A DNA stretch of 64,000 nt, from positions 2,108,001 to 2,172,000 of the forward strand of contig NZ_CP117880.1 of assembly GCF_028736175.1 (NCBI RefSeq), read 5' to 3'. The notes under the pieces are model-generated. The model searched no databases. It was not told the origin of the DNA and saw only the letters and a list, made by a program, of their open reading frames with translations. Positions 34,001 through 41,214 of this stretch are shown here, in pieces. This stretch comes from Sphingobacterium oryzagri (GTDB taxonomy: Bacteria > Bacteroidota > Bacteroidia > Sphingobacteriales > Sphingobacteriaceae). The translations under genes were made by a program, and so were the position numbers. The first letter of the stretch is position 1. Every line of letters starts with the position of its first letter.

Positions 34001-34469
34001 TACTTGAAGGAAGGATCTCCCAATCGACACCAGGAGCTCCCTGCTCCAGTATCCTTCCTAATGATGAGGTTTCCATTCGCATTTCGCTGTATGGATTTGG
34101 TGTATTTTCATAGGCAGGAACATTGTAGAAATTGTGAGCGTTTGTCTCCGCCTGGGCATCGTAAGCCATATTATCCGAGGTTGTAACATAAGGAAGATAT
34201 GAGCGGGTCTGCCTTCCAAACTCATCATACATAACGGGAGTTACGATATCTGTCCCTGTTAGCGATTGCCTGTGTGCCACCTCCTGCATCGTGCGACCAA
34301 GGCCATCCAAATATGTGACGGAAATGCTAGCCTGCGCTGAAGTTGGAGTGTGTATGGCTGTAGACCTGGGCTGCTTGTAGACAACGTTTTTGACGTAGTT
34401 CTGGTTGTTACTCTGCGAGATCGAGAGCACAGGTGCGAGAAATAAAAGTATATATAGTATTTGTTTCAT
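30969..34469 (-). CDS. RHS-repeat polymorphic toxin (DUF6443 N-terminus), toxin tip truncated by frameshift
   Basis: 1,166 residues from the ATG at 34469 (MKQILYILLFLAPVLSISQS signal peptide); the frame runs further up into the IS but that part is not native. A DUF6443-type N-terminal domain (VTYLDGLGRTMQEVAHRQS) is followed by many YD/RHS repeats and the core end (QYDNTIGRFSSIDALS, then NPVVFSDPTGL), then a variable tip. The tip has a hydrophobic pre-toxin region (VADIVTDFIPIVGSTKDIYN) and an HNH/DUF2380-like nuclease start (HKHHIMPQQFRKWFSERGI). A missing base near 31030 removes the rest. RHS proteins deliver such tips to rival cells. Confidence 0.85.
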   Translation of the reverse strand: MKQILYILLFLAPVLSISQSNNQNYVKNVVYKQPRSTAIHTPTSAQASISVTYLDGLGRTMQEVAHRQSLTGTDIVTPVMYDEFGRQTRSYLPYVTTSDNMAYDAQAETNAHNFYNVPAYENTPNPYSEMRMETSSLGRILEQGAPGVDWEILPSSTAGHTVKFEYASNAANQVRMIKANATWNASSQIYNPAITSSGYYPADSLYRTIIKDENWTSGQLNTTEEFKDKQGKTVLKRAYSNINNVTTAHDTYYVYDQFGNLSYVLPPLANGSTTSTVLTGLCYQYKYDTRNRLVEKKLPGKSHWEFIVYDNLDRVVASGPTNSPFGTGTQGWRITRYDVYGRIALTGWTQATSFSTATRKTLQDTYNGAVTNATRGASTLIDNITTGYSNTSLPAGFKLLTVNYYDDYTFPNSPTSFSVEVDGEQLLFYNNTDQKPKGLSTGSWVRVLTSATSTAGETSYIFYNKQALPVRMHTINHLGGYTYTDTRFNFTGKPLSTLTRSKRLAANDELLTREDFTYTAQDQLSIHTHTITFQGVTRATELLSKNEYDALGQLKTKRVGGLAVPGKGMQKVDYAYNVRGWLKGINDTGSMTESGEPNDFFAFRIGYNDVEGMSTPLYNGNIAETYWRSAPENVLRKCSYDYDGLNRMTHAAYQKPGLAQSYTAAYDEEVSYDRNGNILTLQRIGYLDGNAGATYPIDDLVYQYNSSSNVLRTVDDKTFSSDGFYDGNKNKQYDASHFDNDYEYDSYGNFTVDWNKSIDKISYNHMNLPILINFKVSSGQKFISYIYNALGQKVGKRVLNNSPIGAQEDTVTDYLGGYQYVDNKLELFPTAEGYVRVTDIVLFNYVYNYRDHLGNIRLSYTRDHNNVTRTLEENHYYPFGMRHSYNKEIRDWGGSIQSGGIYAIVREVRRGPYQYKFNGQEFQDELELNITAMDFRQYDNTIGRFSSIDALSEFFFDTTPYNFTLNNPVVFSDPTGLCPECERNVKDPKNGSSYVSSGGGTYTYNDGEWTQQDDELDEVMVGGASKSSETAAEVADIVTDFIPIVGSTKDIYNGFKEGDGWQVAMGVGFLIFDVGTLGTGTIIKGALKQGAKAVVREVAEREAKQLLITAGKKTLHKHHIMPQQFRKWFSERGISNIDDFTVQLSSKHILVRCMLLENGIKNGPNL

Positions 34470-34524
34470 ACGGTCTAATTTTGAGATTTGTAATGGTATT
34501 TTGATAAGCAGTAAGTTGCATTCA

Positions 34525-34578
34525 TTTCTGTGGCACTTTTTTTTCCAGGTGCAAAATGCCACGATTCTGCCACAGAAA
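34525..34578. repeat. 11-bp inverted repeat upstream of the RHS gene
   Basis: TTTCTGTGGCA (34525-34535) and TGCCACAGAAA (34568-34578) are exact inverse copies 32 bp apart, 56-110 bp upstream of the RHS start. ATTCTGCCACAGA within it (34564-34576) recurs at 37593-37605 beyond the IS nest. Possible regulator site. Confidence 0.4.
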
Positions 34579-34619
34579 GTTTGCGCATTTTTGAAAATTT
34601 TGACAATTGCCCAGAATAC

Positions 34620-34627
34620 AAAAAAAC
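34620..34627. repeat. 8-bp target-site duplication of the IS nest, left (AAAAAAAC)
   Basis: Identical to 37531-37538 on the far side of the outermost right end. An 8-bp duplication is usual for ISL3-like elements. Confidence 0.75.
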
Positions 34628-34694
34628 GGATCAAGCTGAATTCTTGGGGAGCATTAAATAAATTCTTAGTTTAGCACTTTTAAAATATACTACT

Positions 34695-35048
34695 TTGCAA
34701 GACGCTGAACGTAAACTACTGGCTTTATTGATGCCCGAAGGGCTGTTGGATTATTTCGATATTATGGATGTTAGACAGGTAAACAAGGAACTCCATATTC
34801 ATCTGGAGGAAAAGAACCTTGTTCCTGCCGGTTATCAAGATAGTAAACTGGCCTCCAAAGGCTTTATGCCCGTTTCGCAAATCAAAGACTTTCCCATTCG
34901 TGGTCAGAAAGTTACCTTGCATATCAAACGCAGAAGATGGACCGTGCTAGATACCCAACAGATCATTACCAGAGATTGGGATCTTGCTTACAAAGGTGCT
35001 CGGATGACTACGGAATTCGGGCTTTTTTTAAAGGGGATATTTGGATAA
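34695..35048 (+). CDS. ISAon1-type transposase, N-terminal region protein (copy 1)
   Basis: 117 residues from a TTG at 34695. It has the conserved start of this family (LLMPEGLLDYFDIMDVRQVN, HIHLEEKNLVPAGYQDSKL, FPIRGQKVTLHIKRRRW), a DNA-binding region. Its stop overlaps the TTG of the catalytic ORF by 8 bp, so that ORF is probably translated by re-initiation. A slippery T-TTA-AAG lies just upstream, but a -1 shift there would enter the wrong frame. Confidence 0.85.
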   Translation: MQDAERKLLALLMPEGLLDYFDIMDVRQVNKELHIHLEEKNLVPAGYQDSKLASKGFMPVSQIKDFPIRGQKVTLHIKRRRWTVLDTQQIITRDWDLAYKGARMTTEFGLFLKGIFG

Positions 35049-36024
35049 CTATCCTATCAGTGCCCATCTGTTGGCACTGCTGTTTCAGTTGGATGGCAAA
35101 CAGCTTCAGGATCAGTACAAAAACCATTTAAGCGACTTTCATGATTGGGATCAGAAACCTCATGCAGAACAGTGGACGGTATTTACAGGAAATATATCCG
35201 AACGGCTCAGTATCGACGAGACCAGTTTCAGCAATGGTGAACTGTATACGATCGTAAGCAGCAAGACTGCCAAGGGAAAGAAAGGAACCATCCTGGCCAC
35301 GATTAAAGGAACAAAAGCAGAAGATATCATCGCGGTATTGGAGCGTATCCCACTTAAGCTGAGGAACAAAGTCCGGGAAGTAACAATGGATATGGCTCCC
35401 AATATGGCTAAGGCTATCCGCAGGTGTTTTATGAATGCCCGAAGGGTCATTGACAGATTCCATGTGCAGAAACTTGTTTACGACGCCGTTCAGGAACTTC
35501 GTATAAAGTATCGTTGGGAAGTGTTGGATGAGGAAAGTAAACAGATCGCCAGCGCACGTAAAAAAGGTATTCTCTATGATCCTGAAGTGTTACCTAATGG
35601 TGATACAATCAAACAGTTGCTGGCAAGATCAAGATATTTGTTATTCAAGCATCCTTCCAAATGGACAGTAAGTCAAAAGCACCGCGCAGAGCTATTATTT
35701 CTGCGATTTCCCTTATTAAAAAAGGCATATGGTCTTGGGATGGCACTTGGGGACATCTTCAACAAATGCAAGGATAAGCAACTGGCTTTTACCAAGCTTG
35801 GTCTATGGCACAATCAAGTAGAAAATTCTGGTATACCATCTTTTGAGAGTGTTGCCCGTTCGATAGCTGCACACCATACCGATATACTCCACTATTTTGA
35901 CAACAGAAGTACCAATGCTTCAGCGGAGTCTTTTAATGCCAAATTAAAGGCATTTAGGAGTCTATTTCGTGGCGTAAGGGATACACCATTTTTTCTGTAC
36001 AGGGTGATGAAATTATATGCTTAA
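35041..36024 (+). CDS. ISAon1-type transposase, DDE catalytic protein (copy 1)
   Basis: 327 residues from a TTG. DDE triad candidates: Asp in LSIDETSFSNGELY (near 58), Asp in REVTMDMAPNMAKA (near 113), Glu in NASAESFNAKLKAFRS (near 298). RRVIDRFHVQKLV is typical of ISL3-type transposases. It catalyses cut-and-paste transposition of the element. Confidence 0.9.
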   Translation: MDNYPISAHLLALLFQLDGKQLQDQYKNHLSDFHDWDQKPHAEQWTVFTGNISERLSIDETSFSNGELYTIVSSKTAKGKKGTILATIKGTKAEDIIAVLERIPLKLRNKVREVTMDMAPNMAKAIRRCFMNARRVIDRFHVQKLVYDAVQELRIKYRWEVLDEESKQIASARKKGILYDPEVLPNGDTIKQLLARSRYLLFKHPSKWTVSQKHRAELLFLRFPLLKKAYGLGMALGDIFNKCKDKQLAFTKLGLWHNQVENSGIPSFESVARSIAAHHTDILHYFDNRSTNASAESFNAKLKAFRSLFRGVRDTPFFLYRVMKLYA

Positions 36025-36056
36025 AATTATCTCTCCCCAAGAATTCAGCTTGATCC

Positions 36057-36070
36057 CTTAAAATTATCTC
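36057..36070 (+). repeat. Fragment of an IS right end between the two copies
   Basis: CTTAAAATTATCTC is exactly the subterminal sequence that precedes the right inverted repeat in both IS copies. It shows that the DNA between the copies is itself IS right-end sequence. Its last 8 bp, ATTATCTC, are repeated directly after copy 2. Confidence 0.85.
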
Positions 36071-36137
36071 GGATCAAGCTGAATTCTTGGGGAGCATTAA
36101 ATAAATTCTTAGTTTAGCACTTTTAAAATATACTACT

Positions 36138-36491
36138 TTGCAAGACGCTGAACGTAAACTACTGGCTTTATTGATGCCCGAAGGGCTGTTGGATTATTTC
36201 GATATTATGGATGTTAGACAGGTAAACAAGGAACTCCATATTCATCTGGAGGAAAAGAACCTTGTTCCTGCCGGTTATCAAGATAGTAAACTGGCCTCCA
36301 AAGGCTTTATGCCCGTTTCGCAAATCAAAGACTTTCCCATTCGTGGTCAGAAAGTTACCTTGCATATCAAACGCAGAAGATGGACCGTGCTAGATACCCA
36401 ACAGATCATTACCAGAGATTGGGATCTTGCTTACAAAGGTGCTCGGATGACTACGGAATTCGGGCTTTTTTTAAAGGGGATATTTGGATAA
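36138..36491 (+). CDS. ISAon1-type transposase, N-terminal region protein (copy 2)
   Basis: Same 117-residue protein as in copy 1, TTG start, intact, and overlapping the downstream catalytic ORF by 8 bp. Confidence 0.85.
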   Translation: MQDAERKLLALLMPEGLLDYFDIMDVRQVNKELHIHLEEKNLVPAGYQDSKLASKGFMPVSQIKDFPIRGQKVTLHIKRRRWTVLDTQQIITRDWDLAYKGARMTTEFGLFLKGIFG

Positions 36492-37467
36492 CTATCCTAT
36501 CAGTGCCCATCTGTTGGCACTGCTGTTTCAGTTGGATGGCAAACAGCTTCAGGATCAGTACAAAAACCATTTAAGCGACTTTCATGATTGGGATCAGAAA
36601 CCTCATGCAGAACAGTGGACGGTATTTACAGGAAATATATCCGAACGGCTCAGTATCGACGAGACCAGTTTCAGCAATGGTGAACTGTATACGATCGTAA
36701 GCAGCAAGACTGCCAAGGGAAAGAAAGGAACCATCCTGGCCACGATTAAAGGAACAAAAGCAGAAGATATCATCGCGGTATTGGAGCGTATCCCACTTAA
36801 GCTGAGGAACAAAGTCCGGGAAGTAACAATGGATATGGCTCCCAATATGGCTAAGGCTATCCGCAGGTGTTTTATGAATGCCCGAAGGGTCATTGACAGA
36901 TTCCATGTGCAGAAACTTGTTTACGACGCCGTTCAGGAACTTCGTATAAAGTATCGTTGGGAAGTGTTGGATGAGGAAAGTAAACAGATCGCCAGCGCAC
37001 GTAAAAAAGGTATTCTCTATGATCCTGAAGTGTTACCTAATGGTGATACAATCAAACAGTTGCTGGCAAGATCAAGATATTTGTTATTCAAGCATCCTTC
37101 CAAATGGACAGTAAGTCAAAAGCACCGCGCAGAGCTATTATTTCTGCGATTTCCCTTATTAAAAAAGGCATATGGTCTTGGGATGGCACTTGGGGACATC
37201 TTCAACAAATGCAAGGATAAGCAACTGGCTTTTACCAAGCTTGGTCTATGGCACAATCAAGTAGAAAATTCTGGTATACCATCTTTTGAGAGTGTTGCCC
37301 GTTCGATAGCTGCACACCATACCGATATACTCCACTATTTTGACAACAGAAGTACCAATGCTTCAGCGGAGTCTTTTAATGCCAAATTAAAGGCATTTAG
37401 GAGTCTATTTCGTGGCGTAAGGGATACACCATTTTTTCTGTACAGGGTGATGAAATTATATGCTTAA
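36484..37467 (+). CDS. ISAon1-type transposase, DDE catalytic protein (copy 2)
   Basis: Same 327-residue protein as in copy 1 with the DDE candidates intact (SIDETSF, TMDMAPN, SAESFNAK). The identity of the two copies implies recent transposition. Confidence 0.9.
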   Translation: MDNYPISAHLLALLFQLDGKQLQDQYKNHLSDFHDWDQKPHAEQWTVFTGNISERLSIDETSFSNGELYTIVSSKTAKGKKGTILATIKGTKAEDIIAVLERIPLKLRNKVREVTMDMAPNMAKAIRRCFMNARRVIDRFHVQKLVYDAVQELRIKYRWEVLDEESKQIASARKKGILYDPEVLPNGDTIKQLLARSRYLLFKHPSKWTVSQKHRAELLFLRFPLLKKAYGLGMALGDIFNKCKDKQLAFTKLGLWHNQVENSGIPSFESVARSIAAHHTDILHYFDNRSTNASAESFNAKLKAFRSLFRGVRDTPFFLYRVMKLYA

Positions 37468-37499
37468 AATTATCTCTCCCCAAGAATTCAGCTTGATCC

Positions 37500-37530
37500 A
37501 TTATCTCTCCCCAAGAATTCAGCTTGATCC
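37500..37530 (+). mobile_element. Residual right end of the IS that was the landing site
   Basis: ATTATCTC followed by a full 24-bp right inverted repeat (37507-37530) without a body. Directly after it comes AAAAAAAC, matching the left flank of copy 1. Confidence 0.85.
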
Positions 37531-37538
37531 AAAAAAAC
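37531..37538. repeat. 8-bp target-site duplication of the IS nest, right (AAAAAAAC)
   Basis: Matches 34620-34627. The duplicated bases belong to the T tract, on the minus strand, of the terminator at 37534-37565. Confidence 0.75.
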
Positions 37539-37565
37539 CTGCAAATTCGAGAATCTGCAGGTTTT
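37534..37565 (-). terminator. Rho-independent terminator hit by the IS
   Basis: AAAACCTGCA / TGCAGGTTTT gives a 10-bp stem. On the minus strand it is followed by seven T. It is the second terminator after tRNA-Ser, and the IS target lies in its T tract. Confidence 0.7.
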
Positions 37566-37622
37566 ATGTCTCTTTTGAAGATATTTTTGCGAATTCTGCC
37601 ACAGACAAGCTGGTAAACAAAA

Positions 37623-37645
37623 AAAGCCATCAAATTGATGGCTTT
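37623..37645 (-). terminator. Rho-independent terminator of tRNA-Ser
   Basis: AAAGCCATCA / TGATGGCTTT forms a 10-bp stem with a 3-base loop and a T run on the minus strand, 10 bp after the tRNA 3' end. Confidence 0.85.
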
Positions 37646-37654
37646 CACGTCTTT

Positions 37655-37742
<88 letters not shown>

Positions 37743-37850
37743 GTGTTTTGACAGTGCAAACATAACGCAAAAATTTTATTCTGCAAAGCTTTTAAAACCT
37801 ATTTTTTTGCAAAAGGCAATAACGTTCTGACTGTCAAAAAGATTTTTTAC

Positions 37851-39992
37851 CTAAGCTATTGTTGCATCTGTCTTTTTCGTGATATCATAGTCAATGCGCA
37901 CATGATAAATACTCTTCAACATCGCCTTAAATATATCCGAAACCTCCGTAATATCACGCATCGTGATGTTGGCATTTATAAATTGACGTTGCGTAATCTT
38001 ATAATCAATGATCTTGTCGACAAGCTTATTGATCGATTCCTCCGAAGGCTCCTTCAGCGCGCGCGATGCCGCCTCTACCGAATCAGCCATCATCAGCACC
38101 GCCGTTTCCTTAGAAAAAGGCACAGGGCCTGGATAACGGAAAATACCTTCGTCAACCAATTTATCCGGATTATTCTTTACAAACACATTATAGAAATAAT
38201 CTACCCGGGTGGTGCCATGGTGCGTACGAATAAAATCAACAACCACGTCAGGTAGCAAGTTCTTTTTCGCCATTTCCACGCCTTTATGAACGTGCGAAAT
38301 AATAATCTGAGCAGATTGTTCAGGCGTCAATCCTTCGTGCGGGTTGGTGCCCGAACGTTGGTTTTCAATAAAAAACAACGGATTCAACATCTTACCAATA
38401 TCGTGATAAAGCGCTCCGGCACGCACCAGCAGCGGATTACCACCAATTTTATAAATAGCCGCTTCAGCAAGGTTAGCCACCTGTAATGAATGCTGGAACG
38501 TGCCCGGAGCCTTCAACGAAAGTTCACGTAATATGCGTGAATTACTATTCGTCAGCTCCATCAACGTTAAGTCTGAAACAATGCCAAAAAGGCGCTCAAA
38601 TGCGTAAATAAGCGGATAGGCCAGCAATGTCAAACCCACACTCACAATAAACGGAGCGATATCCGCCCAATAAATGCTATTGAACGAGCCGTTACGCGTG
38701 AGCACCAGACCCACGTATGCCACGATATATGTAGCCAGAATAATCGCCGAGGAAATTAAAAATTGCTCCCGTTTTACCAATGTCTTAATGCTATAAATGG
38801 AAACCATACCTGCAATAAATTGCAAAAAGACAAACTCATAACTATTCGGTACAAACAGCGCAGCGATGAGCACCATCAACAAGTGAATATTCAGCGCAAC
38901 ACGCGTGTCAAATAGCACCCGGAAGATAATCGGCACACTACAATAGGGGATATAATAAAGACTCGGAATCTTCATATTTATGGCCCAAGATAATACGCCC
39001 AGCATAGCCACGATCACGATCATCACGATAAACACGAGGCGATTGTTATGGTAAATCGACGAACGGAAGAAATAAAGAAACACCATGAGCAACGCCATAC
39101 ACATCGAAATCATGATAAATTGTCCGAAGGCAACGTAATTTTGGTTGCCACTAATGCGCGCTTCGTCTTCAAAAACTTTACGTAGTGACTCTAGTTTTTG
39201 GTACGTTTCGTTATTGATGATCTTATCTTTTTCCGCAATCAATTCGCCCTTTTGCACGACACCACGCGTGGCCGAAATGTTCGCCAAAGCATTTTGTTCG
39301 ACCTTATTGGTGAGGTTTTCATCAAAAATATAATTGATCGTGACGTAGTTTTTTAAAATCTCGGATAACCAGGCTTTACGACCTATTTTGCTATTTTTTG
39401 CCAAGGTAGTTTGTATGTATTGGTTCGCCGATTCAATGGTAAAAATGTCTGCCGTATTCTTTTGCTGCGCAATATTTTCATGAATCAGCGTAAAGTTGTA
39501 TTGACTTTGCGTTGCATCGACTTTTTCCGTGTTTTCGCCCTTATTTTGGTATCGGTTATTGAGCGAAACGATGCCGCGATTATACACATAATTCAGCAGC
39601 GCATTACCAACTGCCTGGTAAGTTTCGAGGTTTTCCTTCGCTAAAGAATCCATATTGCTGATTTGCCATTTTTCAGCGATATCCGTATTAAACTGATCAA
39701 TCTGTTCCTTACTAGCACTGATGTTTAACGTATAGATCGGTTGTACCGTCTTCAAGATCTGCTCTTTATCCTTATTGAGTTCCTCTTGCGTCTTCAGAAT
39801 CGCGAAATTATACGGAGAGATCAAGTTATCGTGATTCCACGCCTTACCCTTTTGAAATTCGTACCTAAAACGGGGCTGCTTGGGCAGAAAGATACAGATA
39901 AGCACGATGGCCAAAATAACCATGGTAAACTTTACCAAAAATGAATTGTTCTGATTCTTTTCCCGGTTATAATTAATCTTGAGTTTTGCCAC
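37851..39992 (-). CDS. PgpH-like 7TMR-HDED membrane HD phosphohydrolase (c-di-AMP phosphodiesterase family)
   Basis: 713 residues from a GTG with GGAAG upstream. One N-terminal membrane helix (about 18-40), a long extracytoplasmic 7TMR-HDED domain (45-285), seven membrane helices (about 290-475), then a cytoplasmic HD domain with ALYHDIGKMLNP near 530, HVHKG near 570 and TRVDYFYN. In Listeria PgpH hydrolyses cyclic di-AMP and controls osmotic and cell-wall balance; that role is inferred from architecture. Divergent from rpe. Confidence 0.88.
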   Translation of the reverse strand: MAKLKINYNREKNQNNSFLVKFTMVILAIVLICIFLPKQPRFRYEFQKGKAWNHDNLISPYNFAILKTQEELNKDKEQILKTVQPIYTLNISASKEQIDQFNTDIAEKWQISNMDSLAKENLETYQAVGNALLNYVYNRGIVSLNNRYQNKGENTEKVDATQSQYNFTLIHENIAQQKNTADIFTIESANQYIQTTLAKNSKIGRKAWLSEILKNYVTINYIFDENLTNKVEQNALANISATRGVVQKGELIAEKDKIINNETYQKLESLRKVFEDEARISGNQNYVAFGQFIMISMCMALLMVFLYFFRSSIYHNNRLVFIVMIVIVAMLGVLSWAINMKIPSLYYIPYCSVPIIFRVLFDTRVALNIHLLMVLIAALFVPNSYEFVFLQFIAGMVSIYSIKTLVKREQFLISSAIILATYIVAYVGLVLTRNGSFNSIYWADIAPFIVSVGLTLLAYPLIYAFERLFGIVSDLTLMELTNSNSRILRELSLKAPGTFQHSLQVANLAEAAIYKIGGNPLLVRAGALYHDIGKMLNPLFFIENQRSGTNPHEGLTPEQSAQIIISHVHKGVEMAKKNLLPDVVVDFIRTHHGTTRVDYFYNVFVKNNPDKLVDEGIFRYPGPVPFSKETAVLMMADSVEAASRALKEPSEESINKLVDKIIDYKITQRQFINANITMRDITEVSDIFKAMLKSIYHVRIDYDITKKTDATIA

Positions 39993-40032
39993 CTATCTTC
40001 CTTTTAATATTATTGATACCCTAATTATTACA

Positions 40033-40040
40033 CAAATGTA
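40033..40040 (-). promoter_or_regulatory. -7 element (TACATTTG) for the PgpH-like gene
   Basis: Exact TAnnTTTG on the minus strand, about 41 bp before the GTG start. No clear -33 element. Confidence 0.4.
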
Positions 40041-40109
40041 CTATTTCTGCTGGTAATCGACCTGCCGATTAATTTACGAAATTCCTCGGATAATAGCGGC
40101 TCACTTCCT

Positions 40110-40117
40110 TATCTTTG
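40110..40117 (+). promoter_or_regulatory. -7 element (TATCTTTG) for rpe
   Basis: Exact match to TAnnTTTG, 14 bp before the rpe ATG, with an AAAGAG ribosome-site-like run between. Confidence 0.55.
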
Positions 40118-40131
40118 CAAAAAAAGAGAAT

Positions 40132-40812
40132 ATGCCTACTACAAAACATTTGATTGCGCCATCTGTCTTGGCGGCAGATTTCGCACGACTTCACGATGAG
40201 ATCCAAATGGTAAACGAGAGTGTCGCCGATTGGTTTCATATTGATATTATGGATGGGCTTTTCGTTCCCAATATTTCGTTTGGATTTCCGGTCATGCAAG
40301 CTATTGCAAAGCACGCGCAAAAACCGCTGGACGTTCATCTGATGATCGTTGATCCTGATCGATACCTGCAACACTGCAAAGATGCTGGTGCGGCAGTTAT
40401 CACGGTGCATTACGAAGCGTGTACGCATTTGCATCGCACGCTATCGGCTATCCACGAGTTAGGTTGTAAAGCGGGCGTCGCATTAAACCCACATACGCCC
40501 GTAAGTTTGCTGAAAGATGTGATTCGCGATATTGATTTGGTGTGTTTAATGTCGGTCAATCCCGGTTTCGGTGGACAGCAATTTATCGAGCATACGTACA
40601 CTAAAATTTCTGAGTTGCGTGCGTTGGCTAGCGGCGTAAACGACGCACTATTGATCGAGGTTGATGGTGGCGTGAGCATACGTAATGCGGCACAATTAGT
40701 AGAAGCAGGAGCAGATGTGCTGGTTGCCGGAAGCAGTGTTTTTGCTGCGGAAAATCCGACAGAAGCGGTGAGACAATTAAAAGATGTTACGAGTCGAGCA
40801 CAGCAAGCCTAA
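40132..40812 (+). CDS. rpe: Ribulose-phosphate 3-epimerase
   Basis: 226 residues, the family length. All signature segments are present: IAPSVLAADFARL at the start, WFHIDIMDGLFVPNISFG near 35-52 with the metal-binding His and catalytic Asp, DVHLMI near 69, MSVNPGFGGQQF near 142-153, and EVDGGVS with the second Asp near 180. It interconverts ribulose-5-phosphate and xylulose-5-phosphate in the pentose phosphate pathway. Single gene with its own promoter and terminator. Confidence 0.96.
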   Translation: MPTTKHLIAPSVLAADFARLHDEIQMVNESVADWFHIDIMDGLFVPNISFGFPVMQAIAKHAQKPLDVHLMIVDPDRYLQHCKDAGAAVITVHYEACTHLHRTLSAIHELGCKAGVALNPHTPVSLLKDVIRDIDLVCLMSVNPGFGGQQFIEHTYTKISELRALASGVNDALLIEVDGGVSIRNAAQLVEAGADVLVAGSSVFAAENPTEAVRQLKDVTSRAQQA

Positions 40813-40897
40813 TTTCTGTAGGAAAACGGCTATGCAAAAAATGAAGGTGACCGGCAGCTCGTCGTTTTTTAAATATAACGTAAAATAAACCAATAAG

Positions 40898-40917
40898 AAC
40901 GGGCATTTTTGCCCGTT
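40898..40917 (+). terminator. Rho-independent terminator of rpe
   Basis: AACGGGC / GCCCGTT stem with an ATTTTT loop, followed by TCTTTTTC. Confidence 0.8.
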
Positions 40918-41026
40918 TCTTTTTCGGTTATTTTCTGATCAGGAAAGCCGTTAAAATCTTGTTTGGATTTATTCCAAATTAGGCTTTGCCCGGGCAGGAA
41001 TCTAGTTAAAAGCTATTCTTTTTTTG

Positions 41027-41034
41027 TATTTTTG
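41027..41034 (+). promoter_or_regulatory. -7 element (TATTTTTG), candidate promoter of the aconitase pair
   Basis: Exact TAnnTTTG in a T-rich tract, 180 bp before acnB. The T-rich context makes a chance match possible. Confidence 0.35.
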
Positions 41035-41214
41035 TCGTAAATCAAAAAATCGGGCAATCGATTTGATTTACAATGAACATTAGGTGGATTTGATTGTTTT
41101 ATACAGCAAAGTACATAATGTTATGTTAGCATAATAATACACACGATAGTTTGAAAAAAATGGCGGTGTGCAAGTTGTTTGCGTAGCTGCCTCCAAATCT
41201 GAAATGACTTCTTA

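Larger units (their letters stand above)
34628..36056 (+). mobile_element. ISAon1-type (ISL3-like) insertion sequence, copy 1
   Basis: 1,429 bp with 24-bp perfect terminal inverted repeats (GGATCAAGCTGAATTC... at 34628-34651 and its inverse at 36033-36056). It encodes the two-ORF transposase typical of ISAon1 elements. As far as I can see it is identical to copy 2. Confidence 0.92.
36071..37499 (+). mobile_element. ISAon1-type insertion sequence, copy 2
   Basis: 1,429 bp, same ends (36071-36094, 37476-37499) and same ORFs as copy 1. It is flanked by the 8-bp duplication ATTATCTC (36063-36070 and 37500-37507), so it inserted into the right end of another copy of itself. Confidence 0.92.
40813..41214. 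other. Intergenic region rpe / acnB
   Basis: 402 bp holding the rpe terminator and the aconitase promoter element. A further 180 bp between that element and the acnB start would be a long leader; no gene or clear fold is seen there. Confidence 0.5.

Noticed and set aside
35020..35048. Programmed -1 frameshift between the two IS ORFs at T-TTA-AAG
   Set aside because: A -1 shift enters a frame different from that of the catalytic ORF, which is in +1. The 8-bp overlap with a TTG start fits re-initiation better.
34628..37530. Composite transposon made of two IS copies
   Set aside because: Only 14 bp lie between the copies and they are IS right-end sequence, so there is no cargo.
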